A stretch of 64,000 nucleotides of DNA from Asterella californica (GCA_036924285.1 JAYKYS010000014.1:11346001-11410000), one strand, 5' to 3'. Positions 34,440 to 46,276 are shown, counted from the stretch's first letter. Numbers and translations: made by a program. Notes: a model not told the origin generated them from the letters alone.

Positions 34440-36206
34440 ATGATTCACTTTTGTCGTAACAAAATTTGTTTCAATATATATTTCTTTTTTCTGTAATTCT
34501 CACAGTTGTACAATGTAGGACAGTCCGGATCCGGATGATCCAGGTCAGAATTGACCTGTTAGAGTTCAACTCTCTTGCGGACGAGGAATTCCATTTTATA
34601 CTTATCGTGTTTTGAATATTTCTCTCAAGTTCAATATATTTTTTGTAAGAGCACTGAACAAACACTGATAAGCGTCACTACATGTTCACTGACAAGCGAG
34701 AACATGTAGAGACTGAGGTTTACGTACGTAGGTAGTTGCTGACACTGAATTAGTGAGCTTAATTTATAGATTCAGGTCGTTAGCTTTTCATTCATAGCTT
34801 TTCATACACAGCTTCAAGAAATGCATGTGTACCATAGCATATACACATGATTACAGCTTTCCTTTTTCGTTATATGTTCTCAGTAGGTGCTTCTCCAGTT
34901 ACTGGCAACTCACTGTAAGTTCGTTAGGTTCAATGCCTGCTGGTAATGAGCCCGGCATCAAGAGGCTGAGCAGTTAAGATCTGATCTGAACAGTTTGTGT
35001 CCAACAATTGAATTCAGCGCTATAAATGTGTTCGAGACAGTGTGCACCGGTTTAAGTTTGGAGGCATTGAGGCACCAGATATCCATTGTTAGCACTTTTA
35101 ACTTCGGAGAAGGAGGATCCTCTTGAACTTTAAAACTATAAAGAACTGTAAACAAAGCTGCCCTTGAAAAGACTACGGTCATTTACTTCTCGACGTTAGA
35201 GAATCGGATTACACAATATGTTATCTTATGGGCTATTTTGGGCTATTTTGATACAGATTTAGCTACCAGATGTGTATGATATATTGTACATACATTATTA
35301 TCTGATTAACTATTGGAGACTCTCTAACATCTCTTTATATCTACTCCTAACTGTCCTTGTACCAATAATGTTCTTGATACATGAATAAGGGTTCCTTAGA
35401 TGACAAGCCTGATTGATGGGAGAGCTCCAGTACACTAGTACTACAGTAACTGTATCCCTGGAGGAAATGTTTTTCCCGTTTGCTGCATGATAAAGAAGTT
35501 CAGCAGAAATCTTGATTGTTTCTTATCACATGACTATGGTTTCTTATCAAATGACTATGGTCCACATAAATGGTCCTTTCTGAATCCCACAGTCTTGTTT
35601 GGGTTGAGAAATACCTTACTAGGTGATATCGAGACTGAAGAAGATAGTTCAGTCACTGCTCTCTACCTATAGCTAATTTGCTCCTGACTGGTACGGTACA
35701 CTACAGCTAATTTGCTCCTTTTAAGTACGGTACACTCATACACAGAGGACCGGACTCTGAGCTCTTATTCATACCTGTAGCAAGGTTGATTGAGCATTGT
35801 CCCAGCGGGAGTGCAGGACGAATGCATGGTATACAATTGCTTAAACGAAGGTCATGAATGTGCATTCCACGAGATAATTCTTATAGTACAAGGTTTGAAC
35901 CATGACCTTACACCAGCGAGATAAGGGCACTGATAACCAGCGTGAATGTGTTTGCATATATACTCCCCAATATATCTCACCATCAATATGTGTAGATAAC
36001 TATGAAGAGACCTTGATGAGTATTGCACCAGAATCTGCAGAAGTTAAGTACATGTTTAGCAGACGTGATAAGTTACTAAATTCTACGTTGGGTGTCGAAC
36101 CCATTGAGCCACTTATATTGGCACGTAGAACGTCTCCATCGTCAATGTCGACTTCGTTGACACAGACGATGGAGATAAAATGCAGAATGCAAATGCATTG
36201 TCAATG
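34440..36206. other. Central spacer of MULE B
   Basis: It lies between the convergent transposase and RPA-like genes. A minus-strand open stretch at about 36000-36180 (VCVNEVDIDDGDVLRANISG) and another at 34958-35182 could be 3' exons of the RPA-like gene, but I could not join them in frame with confidence. A short direct repeat, gggctattttgggctatttt, lies at 35230. Confidence 0.4.
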
Positions 36207-36881
36207 TCATCTACAGATTAGCCATATTCCCAACACAATGATCGGGACTGCCACGCTCAGTGAACCAACAAAGAAATCAAACAAGAATTCATAACTACAG
36301 TTGATTCCTCTACCTAGACTTACCTCAAGGTGATGTGACAAAAAAACTCTATCTGTTGGGATTGGGTCTGTCGTGCATGACGTAGGTGCATTGGATGTTG
36401 ATGCAGTAGGAATAATATTCTGATGTTTCGATAGTGCCACAAATCTGTCAATTCGCACATATTTGTTTCTAGATGTCTTCCCTTTGACAGTCGTAAGCTT
36501 TGCAACCCAGTGTAACCCCACTATCATATCCAAAAGATTGTCGTCCTTACCTTGCAGTTCTAGCATAGTGAACTCTTCCGGTGACAATCCAAGTAAATCT
36601 TTACCGGCATCCCATGCTATCGCCCACGTCTCAGCAGTCTCATCTGTGATAAGGAGCTGCAGACGATAACATCGCTTTAGACACGTAGACACTCGATGAC
36701 ATTTCTTGCAGTATTCACGCGGTGTTGCTAGCTTCTTCCCACAACTTGAACACCCATCATACGTTCTGAATCCTTCCTTCTGATAGTCCACAATCTTCAC
36801 CCTAACACTGATTTCGCTACATGATTTCTCTCCCTCCAAGCACTCGAGAACATATCGTAAGTTGATACCAGCGGCTTCCAT
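36207..36881 (-). CDS. RPA1 C-terminal-domain-like ssDNA-binding protein, element B
   Basis: Read on the minus strand from ATG 36881. The sequence has FRTYDGCSSCGKKL then YCKKCHRVSTC, a four-cysteine zinc ribbon, followed by YRLQLLITDETAETWAIAWD and GKDLLGLSPEEFTML. These are the landmarks of the C-terminal OB fold of replication protein A large subunit, which contacts single-stranded DNA and the other RPA subunits. A consensus donor (gag|gtaagt, 36324/36323) suggests the exon ends there, with further exons at lower coordinates; otherwise the frame runs to 36207. An upstream in-frame ATG at 36986 would add a hydrophobic segment and is less likely. It has no internal stop, unlike the copies in A and C. 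Confidence 0.8.
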   Translation of the reverse strand: MEAAGINLRYVLECLEGEKSCSEISVRVKIVDYQKEGFRTYDGCSSCGKKLATPREYCKKCHRVSTCLKRCYRLQLLITDETAETWAIAWDAGKDLLGLSPEEFTMLELQGKDDNLLDMIVGLHWVAKLTTVKGKTSRNKYVRIDRFVALSKHQNIIPTASTSNAPTSCTTDPIPTDRVFLSHHLEVSLGRGINCSYEFLFDFFVGSLSVAVPIIVLGIWLICR

Positions 36882-37101
36882 CGCTGAGCACGGCAAACTC
36901 AATGTTGTAACTGAGACAAGACTCCATATGAGAATGACTACGATGTTCACAAATTCAAATATGAAGTGGCGGCACTGGTACGTCATGACCTTGCATGCAT
37001 TCCATTAGTCTGTACTCCGTCTCTGCTCGACTCTCTCCGTCACAGATCGCAGGTCGCATCTCCTACGGTTAATCTCTATTTCGTCTCCGCTCGGCTCTAG
37101 T

Positions 37102-37431
37102 CTGCCTGCTGGTCACAAGTCGCATTTGTTCTCCGCGCCTCCGTCTTTGCTCGACTCTCTCCGTCATAGATCGCAGGTCGCATCTGTTCGGTTAATCTCT
37201 ATTCTGTCTCCGCTCGGCTCTAGTCTGTCCATGTCTCCGTTTTCTGAGCAGCGTTACAGTTATAGTTGATTCTGACTGCAACGGCTCTCCAGTCGACTAC
37301 AACGGCTGTAATCACAGTGAACTCGGCACAGAAACTGTGGTCAGTCACCTAAATTTTCAATTAAGAACGTATTAATCTCGCACGAACAGCCGGGCATTAG
37401 TTTGCGTTTCTGTGCCACCACTGTAGGGTTC
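37102..37431 (-). repeat. Right TIR of MULE B
   Basis: Reverse complement of 31501-31830 with about five transitions. Immediately inside it (about 37018-37106) a second partial copy of its inner end is tandemly repeated, starting CTCGACTCTCTCCGTCA. Confidence 0.95.
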
Positions 37432-37885
37432 CTATGCGACTGTGGTCGGACTGTACGGATGAATGTCCTGTTTGCGGGAGTGGTGTCTTGGTTGGGTTTT
37501 CGAGAGGCCGTAGTGCCGCACATATACATTTCCGTCATGGTACATTTGAGTCTGCTCTGAGCGAAATGAGATCGGTGTGATGATGGAGCCTATTCGGAGG
37601 GGTTTGAAATTTTGGATCCATTGTGGTCCGGCGAGAGCACTGTGGTGATGGGGTCGAACGTCAGAAGAACATTTTGTCTGTACAGCTGGGGTTGATAGGA
37701 TCGTTGACGGATTTAGGAGGCATTGCTAAGGTCTCTGACGTGAATACTGCTCAGACAAAACCATCATTTGGATACATTGCTAAGTTTACTGCCGTGACTA
37801 CCGTTGGCTAGAATCATGACTTGGCTATGAGAAAATTGACAACGATCAGGTTATCGAACACAGTAAAGAGCTAGGGGAGAAGGTT

Positions 37886-40800
37886 ATGAGAGTGAATGAA
37901 TGTGTGGATTTAGAAAAAAAGAAAAAATCAGTGTACGTCAAGCCGCGGCAGTTTTTTGAGAGGAGAGACTGTGATAAGATTCAGGTGCCACCGCCTGGTA
38001 TTTTCAACTCTCATGACCTAATGTGGTATAGACTTTCACGCGACAAGGAGGAAGCTTGGATAGAGATGGATAGATTTGAAGATTGGAAGCGTGGTGAGGA
38101 ACGTAGATCTCATGCACTATAATATCCGTACCAGAGAAGAGCTTGGGGGTAAATCCGTTGTCCGATATTGGTGTAACTTTAGTCCTGCTGATTTCAGACG
38201 ACCAACTATGGAGAATGGGCCACCGTAGCAGCAGTCGTGAAGAAAGCTGGTCTTAAAGGCAAAGGACCTGGATCTAGACCGGGTGCACAGAAGCGTAAAC
38301 TTGGTTTGTCGCATCAAAGAGGTTGTCGCTCGCACTTTTACACAACTTCAAACTCGAACCGGAAGGACAAGCTTCTTATCACTTGGGTGTATCGACCTCA
38401 CTTGGACAAGACCGGGAAAGCGTGTCATGGTATGGAAGATCCGACATCAAGAGTAGCGAATGCTCACATAGCAGGTCGTCTATCAAAGAGTTGTATAGAC
38501 TTTGTGGAACGGATGTTGCGAACTCGTTGTCACCCTACGGATATCTTGCTCGAGCATCAAGCCAACATAGCAAAATCTGTTCGTAGTGGTCAGATGTCAG
38601 AGAAAAGCACATGGAGCCGTGATATGCAGTTAATAGCACAGGATATACGCAACGTTTATAACAGGTTGACGAATGAAGGGCATATTTATCATTCAAATGA
38701 TGTCATTGTCGTTCATCAGTGGGTACAATGGCACGATGATCATGTAATTTTTGTATAGAGCATAGAGTCGTCAGAATGATCAACCTTTTGTTTTGATGTT
38801 TTCCACTCCATGGATGTTACAAAACATGGTGAAATTTGGACATGACAATGCAGTGTGTCTGGATTCTACACACGGCACCAACCTGTATGGAGTAAGTGCT
38901 TTTTGCTTATGCTCTTATTTCATTTGTAGAAATTTGCTCATAGTAGATTCAGATAAAGAGATTATGGAAATGTATGTGTGTAAGCTTCAAGCTTATGTCT
39001 TGACTGAGGGTTCCATCTCCAGTTTCAATTATTCACATGGATGATCTATGACAAGCACCAAAATGGTATACCTTACGTTTGGGCTCTTCTCGAAAGACAT
39101 CACAAGAGGACCTTCTCGAAGTTCAGCGAGCTATTCGAGAGAAGATAAACTTCAGCAGCAAGAACAAAGCCATCTTCTTTTGAAAGAAAATGAGAACTTC
39201 AAGCCAACGTGCTTCATTGTCGATGATTCAGCAGAGGAACAGTTTTCTATTGTGTGAGTCTAAGTTTACATATATTGTGCTCTTAAATTGATTAATCTGA
39301 ATGATTGTTCTGTATATATCTATTGGAGTTTACTCATATCTTCTGGCTTTGCTGCAGGGAGACTTATCCCGACTGTCCTATCGATCTATGTATATGGTAT
39401 GTTCGGCACAACTGGAATAAAAATCTTACCAGCAAAGTGAAAGACCCATTTAGAAAGGTTTATATGAATCAAGACCTCAGAAATCTCATGCACAATAACA
39501 GTAACAGTAAGTTGTGGCTCATGTAGAAATTTCTGAATACGCATTGCTGGTGTTCAGAGAACACCAACAATGCGTATTCAGAAATATATATATATATATA
39601 TATATATATTATTATTATATGTGATCTTGTGTGTATGTATGGGATCAAACTCATTAAGTTTGTGTGTCTCTGTAGACGTCGAGGAAGCTTCAAGAGCATT
39701 TATCTAAAAGTGGTAAGCTCTAGAACCGCAGTTTGTGAAGTATTACGTGAGAACTACAGCCATAGATTGAACTTATGGGTAACGGCGATCAGGAAGCACC
39801 CTCATGCAAATCAAAAGACTTCAGGTGCAATTGAGCGTTGACACGCTACACTGAAGGCACATCTGAGAGCATCATGAAAATGGAAGTGTACTAGAAAGAT
39901 ATTCTGGTTGATTCAGTTATTGACTGAGACAATTGAGTTGTACTACTGGTGTATGTCATGCCTAAAGTTTCAAGGTCAGATCAGAAACAAGATCGTAGAG
40001 CGACATATCCTCACGACGATCCTTAAAGCAAAGCAAATACCCGATGAGAATGTTGTTTAAGTTGACAAGAATGGAGAGAAAATGCTGATAGTTCGAAGTG
40101 GATCCAAACCTGATGTCTCACATACCGTTTATGGTTGGGAAAATAGTGATGCTTGCTGCACTTGCCCAGTTGGAGGACAAGGTAACATGTGCAAGCACCA
40201 GGTATGGTTATGTGATCCAACAACACTTGTTAGTGAAATTATTATGTTATAGAAATCTCTTGGGCTGTACTAGTTTAACCGTGGAGTCTGATGTATAAAT
40301 ATTACCTCGATGAGTCTTAATGTCTAGTTTTTTGTTTGGAAACAGATAAAGTTGCTTCTGATGAAAGGAAATTATACCCAAACAGAGTTGGTTACGAAGC
40401 TCGGGACTAAGAATGGTAGTTTTGGCGGCCCCTCTGATGTGATGAGTCCTCAGTTTTCGAAAGCGGACTCGGATGCACAAGATGAACTAGAGTTCTTTTT
40501 TCCTTTCGATGGACCAGCTGAGAACACTGAGGGACCCGGTATTGTCACAGTTCAAGACTTAGTTTCTGAAGTCAGAAAGTTAGCCGCTGCAGTGAAAGAG
40601 GATTTTGAGTTATTATCGCATGGCATGGCAGTTATCAAATCCGGATTCAGCAAAGTTCTTGATCTACAAGCCAGGATTGAATCGAACATCCTACCCAATG
40701 TTCAACCGGACAGTACAGCAGCTCCTTGTCTACTTCAAGTCTCTTTGACATACGAGCTATGTGATCTGGATGATAAAAGGAAAAAAGTAGAGATTTCATT

Positions 40801-41201
40801 CTCGTGCTCACTACAATTTTCATACCATGGAGAAATATTTGGATAGTACTTATCTTATTGTTACTAGTCTAGATTAGTAATGTTTGTGTGTTCTGATGCA
40901 GTGTTGGTTTGAACGGATGCAAGAGACCAAGAAAAGAGTTCCGAAAAGAAAACTTGTTCCTGATCCTAGTCTACCTAAGCCGTTTGAGAGATTCGTGAAA
41001 CCCACATTTGTCAGCATGACAAATCAGTTTGAAACAGAAGCTCATATTGCCATGAGAGAGTTAGAAGATCAAGCACGTGCTACTTCACTGTCGGGGTTAG
41101 AAGAGAATACAACAGCCCTCAAGAAGAACCGTAGAGCCTTGATGAGAAAAACATCCTTTATCGGCTCTCAGTCACAGTGCAAGAAAAGAGTGAAGAGATG
41201 A
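37886..41201 (+). pseudogene. MULE transposase, element C, decayed multi-exon
   Basis: Parts in order: an N-terminal basic and aromatic region (37886-38122); a Cys/His-rich segment with GCRSHFYTT and a helical region to 38758; the DDE core with VCLDSTHGTNLYG (first Asp, near 38860) and CFIVDDSAEEQF (second Asp, near 39220); an exon from 39358 starting with ETYPDCPIDLCIWYVRHNW; GAIER(stop)HATLKAHL with the Glu at 39827-39850; a SWIM motif CCTCPVGGQGNMCKH before a donor at 40202; an exon from 40346; and a last lysine/arginine-rich exon, 40902-41201. At least three gt-ag introns are visible. Breaks include a frame change near 38750 and TGA at 39839-39841, which replaces an expected Trp. It differs from element B, which is intronless. 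Confidence 0.8.
39530..39584. repeat. Compact hairpin next to a TA microsatellite
   Basis: Two 26 bp arms (39530-39555 and 39559-39584) with one mismatch and a 3 base loop, core GAATACGCATTGCTGGTGTTC, followed by a (TA)n tract. It lies within intron-like sequence of transposase C. Confidence 0.9.
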
Positions 41202-41770
41202 ACATGCACTTGTTGAGTGCTCATCCTGTTTTGACAGTGTTGTCACTCCGGTGATCAGACTGTACACCGAGGATGTGAGAGGTCAATGTCACTAGTATAC
41301 TTGAACGGCAAGTAGTAGAGTCCAAGTGGACATATGAAGTTCAACTTTATAATATGTACTCACTTTATCTTTGATTACGAACATGGTCATGCTTTGCTCA
41401 TTTGCAAGAACTTAGACGCAATCTCTGGAAACTAAGTACTTCACTCTTTGGTTGAGCAATGAAAGTACTTTAAACTTTGAATTTCTTCACCACCGTACGA
41501 GTTGTCAAACAGATATGTTTCTGTTTTGTCCTCTGGTCTTGTCCTTTTCCAGCTCTGTTCTCTCTTTTCTGGCTTCTCGACCCAAAAAATGTGGCTGAGG
41601 AAACAACTCAATGGCGACTTCTTTCAGTACGTCAAAGTGTTGTTTAGTTGATTAGAACGAAGAGCTTATATGTCTTCTCTCAACAGGAAGAGATTGTTGT
41701 GTTTGGCATTCCTGGTCCAGATCTACACTACTATTTTTTGCACCTTTGATGCATAGGATTAACGTGGCAA
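41202..41770. other. Spacer in MULE C
   Basis: AT-rich sequence after the transposase stop. I see no feature and assume 3' UTR and element interior. Confidence 0.35.
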
Positions 41771-42157
41771 GTGCAAGTTTCCTCTTATTCCTACCCTATG
41801 AGCCTTGAGAGTGACTCCCTTATGAGTCTTGAGCCACTCTCCTGCAAGAATCTGAGTGAGCTTATCCTGAAAGCTAAGCACCAGCCTGCAAGCGTATGTA
41901 TTTCTGAGCACTTGTCTTCTGATATCCTCCGGGAGCTGTACAGTGATGGGTTCCTTGATAATCTGTATTTCGTGCCAGTTGTACGTGGTGATCTATTTGC
42001 ATTTGGTGTAAAGTTGGAGAAGCTCAAGAAAGGAAGCACTCGAATCTCTATTCTTACCAGCAGGGAAAAATGCCGAGCAAACCACAAACTTCTGGTGGAT
42101 TTATGCAGGTTTTGTTGTCTGTGGGCAATCTACAAACTTTACGTCGGCAGGAAATGA
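41771..42157 (+). CDS. Small hypothetical ORF inside MULE C
   Basis: A 128-codon frame starting MQVSSYSYPMSLESDS and containing ELILKAKHQPASVCISEH and LYFVPVVRGDLFAFGVKLEK. It looks like a mixed alpha/beta globular protein rather than a shadow frame. I do not recognise it. It lies between the transposase and the RPA-like gene, and no clear counterpart was found at that place in elements A or B. It could be a captured exon. Confidence 0.35.
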   Translation: MQVSSYSYPMSLESDSLMSLEPLSCKNLSELILKAKHQPASVCISEHLSSDILRELYSDGFLDNLYFVPVVRGDLFAFGVKLEKLKKGSTRISILTSREKCRANHKLLVDLCRFCCLWAIYKLYVGRK

Positions 42158-42633
42158 CATGCAAAGGAAATGCATTAAGTAAACATGAAAGTACATACTG
42201 ATCAGTTGCTCACTGGAAAGAACGAGAAACTCATAAAACTGTTGCTCTGGCCTAATCAGGCTTGGGATTTCCATACATAAACTCTAGATCTACACAGAGT
42301 ACAGAGTGGCTGTTGATGCAATCTTCAATCATATAAACCATGACATGTTTCTAACAAAACGTGAGGAGAAACTTATACAGATGTACACAAGCAAGTAGTC
42401 AATATCATCATTGATTCTTCTGAGGAAAAACTGTGACCTAGACTGTTCAGCCACACAGGAAAAGTTCGGGCATTCTCTCTCACCTACTCTAGCAAATGAC
42501 CGCTTTCTAATCTATCACGAAAGCTACTCCAGTAACGAACTGAAATTTCTCTAACTTTTCCACAACAACTTCCACAGTCAATCGCAAAGTAGATAACTCT
42601 TCACACATCTCTTCTGAATCTCGTCTCATCGAT
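42158..42633. other. Spacer in MULE C
   Basis: No recognisable coding. It may hold the 3' end of the minus-strand RPA-like gene. Confidence 0.35.
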
Positions 42634-43305
42634 TCAATCTTCTTTCGCAGTTGATCCAAGGTTGCATTCTAGATAAAGCATCACGACAGTGTTCCTGATG
42701 ACTAGACAAGACTTAGTCCAAGGATGCTCGTGAGAAACGTTCACAGATTCCAAACATGATCTTATTGATTCTAGACCTTGACAATCAACATAATCATGAA
42801 CTGATGTTCGAATGCTTGGACTTCGTGCTGTGAATAATGTCCTCTCCCGTGCATTCTGATTCAATCCAATCTCTACATCCCATATACCTTGGAAAACATA
42901 TGAATGAAGCCGTTCTTGCTGTTTTCTATCTAGAAATAGGTTAAATTCATGCGCTGATACACCGCAAATCATATCTCCCGCTTGTCATACCACAAAGCAT
43001 TTACAAGCATCAATTTTCCAGTCTCTAGTAGATCTGTCCATCAATGCAACGTGAAGCCTCCATGCTTGTACAGACTTGTCTGTTTTGCAGCATCGGGATG
43101 ACAAAGAGATCAGCGAATTGAAATCTCGAGAAACTGCAGCATACCCTCTGTGGCATGTTGCACATGCATCGTAAGTCATTTTTCCTGATGAGTTCAACAC
43201 GACACGCACGATAGCACACCGTGATCTACGACGGTCTAATGATACATGTGTGATCGACTCGACTTGCTTGTAGAAATCAACTAATGAGATGAACTCAATC
43301 GACAT
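42634..43305 (-). pseudogene. RPA1-C-like ssDNA-binding protein gene, element C, one stop
   Basis: The minus-strand frame from ATG 43305 begins MSIEFISLVDFYKQVES and has MTYDACATCHRGY (first Cys pair of a zinc ribbon), SRCCKTDKS (second pair, altered spacing), AWRLHVALMDRSTRDW and DACKCFVV. One TGA (42985-42987, fits CGA) interrupts; the same frame then continues QAGDMICGVSAHEFNLF, the conserved 'lxGxsAxEf' of RPA1 C-terminal OB folds, and a C-terminal extension to 42634. Without the stop it would be about 223 residues. Its place near the right TIR and its convergent orientation match elements A and B. Confidence 0.7.
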
Positions 43306-43613
43306 TACAAATAGGTTCTCTAGGTTTCGACTGGGACGAAAATGACATCAGATGCCGTTCAAATGCAGTTCAAACTCTAGAAGCATGAACTTTTGCGACT
43401 TGTTGCTTTTGCGGCTCGTAGCTTGTAGAACTGTAAAATGCAGTTTCGTGGTAGGAGGGCCGATGCGAGTCGAGTTGTGGTTACAATCACCCCTCCTCTT
43501 CAGTCCACATGCGTGAGAAACCAAGGCGGGCAGCAATAGCCTCGACCCTTGAGTAACTGATCAGTACGTCCTTTCACGTTTACTTAATGCACTTTTTGTG
43601 CTAAATATTTTCG

Positions 43614-44900
43614 AGGCTTGTTCAAGGACAGTGGCTTTGGAGAAGATCGAATCTCTTTTTTCTCGATTTAACAATAAATGTGAAAACCTGAGGCGCTAAG
43701 TGCTTGTTTATCCCATCCTTACTTTCAGAAAGAAAGCGTCGTTACATCATACACAGCTAGCAGAATGGACGCTCTTCTGTCATCATTTTCATCTTTTGGT
43801 CAGATATTTTGAAAAGTAAACCCCCTACTGGGAAGAGCTCTATGTACCAAAGTTGACCCAAAGGGCACGGTACTCTAAAGAGAGGGGGCAAAACCTTAGG
43901 TCCGGAGAGTCCGAAGGAGACTTCTTTGGCTTTATGAAAGAAAGACCGAAAGTCAGAAATGGACTAACTATCAGTTTAGTATTGCTTTTAGTTCATTTTG
44001 TCACCAGAGGTCTCTTAGTACCGAATGCTTAGAAAACCAGGGCTCGCCCTGCGTGCACCCCGAAAGTCTTGAGATTGGCTGCAATCTGTGTCTCTTCACT
44101 CTACTTTTAGAGCAACCGTAGTAAGGGTAGGTGCTTCGTCCCTTACAGGATTTGAACCCCTTTCCCACCTTCTCGGAAAGTCTTGATGAGTGACAGCAAT
44201 CAATGGATGAACTAAAAACACAGTTGAAATTTGATTTTCCAATAAAATCATATATAATCTTTGGGAATTTTTTATCGTATTTAGATCTGCCTCGACGAAT
44301 TTTGTGAAGGATCACTTTATGAGGTATAGAATCAAAAGACTTTTGAATGTTTCCCTCCACAATCCAAGGATCTTCATATCATTCGAATTTTATGATGATA
44401 TACTTATTTCCCCCGGATTCAACAAATAAAAATGTAATGTCATATGTTATCATGGCACTACCCCTCGAAAGAAGTGGGCGCCAAGGGGAATAAGTGAAGG
44501 CCACTGATAGTCCAGGTCAAAAGCTAGCCTTCCATAGCTCAAGGACAGAGGTGTGCAAAGGTTTCCTCAGGGTGGACGGAAATCAGCCTTCTACTTTTTT
44601 CTGTAGACCTGAAGGACCAGAGTGGCCGCATGCTTTTTTCATTTGAAAAGGCCTGAGGACTTCTAGAAAAAAACTTCGTGAAGTGAAAAAAAACCGTACC
44701 TCAAACCGACACAGGTGAACAAGTAGAGGCACACTTCCAAAGTAAAACCTGAAATGAAACATCACTATACGCTGGAAATTCCTTAGAGCCTTTGGTATTC
44801 ACTTCAAGCAGTAACCAGTTCTCCTTGTGTGACAAAACGGACAACTCTAGAAAAGGAGAGGAAAGGTTCAGTTATAAATTAAAGTTTATAAATTAAAAAT
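43614..44900 (-). pseudogene. Organelle-like DNA with group II intron reverse transcriptase remnant
   Basis: On the minus strand, 44360-44001 reads VEGNIQKSFDSIPHKVILHKI (in two parts), the RT block with the first catalytic Asp replaced by Asn, then PKIIYDFIGKS and SGCTQGEPWFSKHSVLRDL, matching the family's G.PQG...SP.L.N.xL block. Such intron-encoded proteins occur in plant mitochondrial group II introns. The surrounding sequence (43700-43990, 44450-44600) has mitochondrial-like composition. No complete maturase can be read. I take this as nuclear mitochondrial DNA (NUMT), cut by MULE C and continuing at 30716-31354. Confidence 0.6.
43681..43700 (+). repeat. 20 bp direct repeat flanking MULE C (right copy)
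   Basis: Identical to 31335-31354. Confidence 0.9.
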
Positions 44901-46276
44901 ATTTTTACTTGCGGGACTGACTGATCTTTATATCAAAGAAAGGCTATGTTCTCTTGAATGACTTATGGGTTTTATAGGTCTGAAGTGAGCATGTAATGAA
45001 GTTAACAAGTGAAGCTAAATTTAATAAGTCAAATTTAGTATTTTCAATTTAGTAAAGTTAAATTTTAGAACTTTGATACAAATAACGATTTGTAAATCTT
45101 ATCGACCATGATTTTCCTTGTGATTATGCGCTTTACACTAAACTTTTCATTCAATTTTTTTTAAGGTTGTTGTAAGTCAATTATCGATGATTATTTTGAT
45201 TCTCTGTTCAACGTTTGTCTTTTATCTCTTTCTTCTTACAAGTGCAATTCGGATACATATTATTAGGCTACTAAGAGTATATTTCTTCCTCCTCCATCTT
45301 CTCATAGAGGAGGTAAATATGCAAAGGTTTAATTTATTCCATATTTTTTTATTAAAAAATTATATAAAAAATTATTCTGTTTATTAATTATATTCTTTTT
45401 CTCACTAATGTTAGGACTTGACCCTTTGAATCGCGTGAGACTACAGTTCTTTTATGGGTTATATCAAGATTTGTCCGCACACCAGATCTGGCTAACATTT
45501 AGCATTTAAAGATAATTGTGACTTTTCTTCTCAGTTTGATATAGAATTTCCGCTTAATACTTATGTCTTTTCCAATAACACTAAATAAGAGAAAATGCAT
45601 ATTAGCAACTAAAAATAAGCTTTGATTATTGATGGAAAGTTTTTCCAAAAACCAAGATAATATGTCGCATATCTTGACAATTCCACTCATATCGTAGATG
45701 ATACAGTAATAGAACATCAGTTTCTTCATCGTGGTTCAGTTTATTGGCATTTTTTTAAAAAAATATCAAGATCCGAGCTGAATGTTACCTTACCAAGTAA
45801 ATGTTTAGGATATCATAAGAGAGATGTGAGAATATATATGAAACAAAGTGAAAACGATTATCTAACCTGTTATATATATGAGTAATTTAACGTATGCGGT
45901 GCTTGGATACGGCTTAGTATATCCTATTAGATAATATTGACGTAAAGATCAAAGCTCGAGAGACATTCAAGAGAGTTCAAGAGACAACGTGCGCTTGAGA
46001 GAATGTGATCACTGAGGATTGTAAAATTGAGACGTGCATAGAGTTTTTTGAGTATTGGAAGATCTATTTGCATATATTTGAGTGTCTGATTGACCTTGGT
46101 GGCTACAAGCGATTGTATTTGAGTTTTGAATACTAGCAACAATCTATTTCTCTTTTGGTCATGCTCACGATCAGTCACAGATAAGAGGTCTGTCATCCTC
46201 AAGGAAAACTCTGCCTACGACATCTGGTGCTTCCACTGAGAGTTCTTGGTGTGATTGATTTGGAAGATTTGTTGGA
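44901..46276. other. AT-rich island, no gene
   Basis: Long A/T runs and short frames only. It contains the second hairpin of the AT-rich-island family near 45273-45330. Confidence 0.5.
45268..45330. repeat. AT-rich-island hairpin, copy 2
   Basis: TATATTTCTTCCTCCTC, loop, GAGGAGGTAAATATGC, then AAAGGTTTAATTTATTCC. The stem is less perfect than in the other copies, but the 3' flank ATGCnAnAGGTTTAATTTAT is shared with the copy near 57153. Confidence 0.6.

Larger units (their letters stand above)
31501..37431. mobile_element. MULE element B, structurally complete
   Basis: Length 5,931 bp. The terminal inverted repeats are 330 bp (31501-31830 and 37102-37431) and differ at about five sites, all transitions. 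The flanks are CTGTGCGAC (31492-31500) and CTATGCGAC (37432-37440), a 9 bp target duplication with one transition. The right side carries an extra tandem copy of part of the TIR (from about 37018). It encodes a transposase reading on the plus strand and an RPA1-C-like gene on the minus strand. It is inserted near the left end of element C. Confidence 0.95.
31366..43613. mobile_element. MULE element C, containing MULE B
   Basis: Short inverted ends CGAAAATATTTAGCA (31366-31380) and its complement (43599-43613), with weaker similarity further in, enclose a plus-strand MULE transposase (37886-41201) and a convergent minus-strand RPA1-C-like gene (42634-43305). Removing element B and one copy of its target duplication leaves about 6.3 kb. 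No 9 bp target duplication is visible at these ends, so the exact limits are tentative. Confidence 0.55.

Noticed and set aside
31335..43700. 20 bp repeat as target duplication of MULE C
   Set aside because: It is not adjacent to the inverted ends and far exceeds the 9 bp MULE duplication; kept only as an unexplained observation.
44100..44180. tRNA-like T-arm sequence (GGTTCAAATCC on the minus strand)
   Set aside because: The flanking bases do not form a proper T-stem or acceptor stem, and the stretch lies within the group II RT reading frame.
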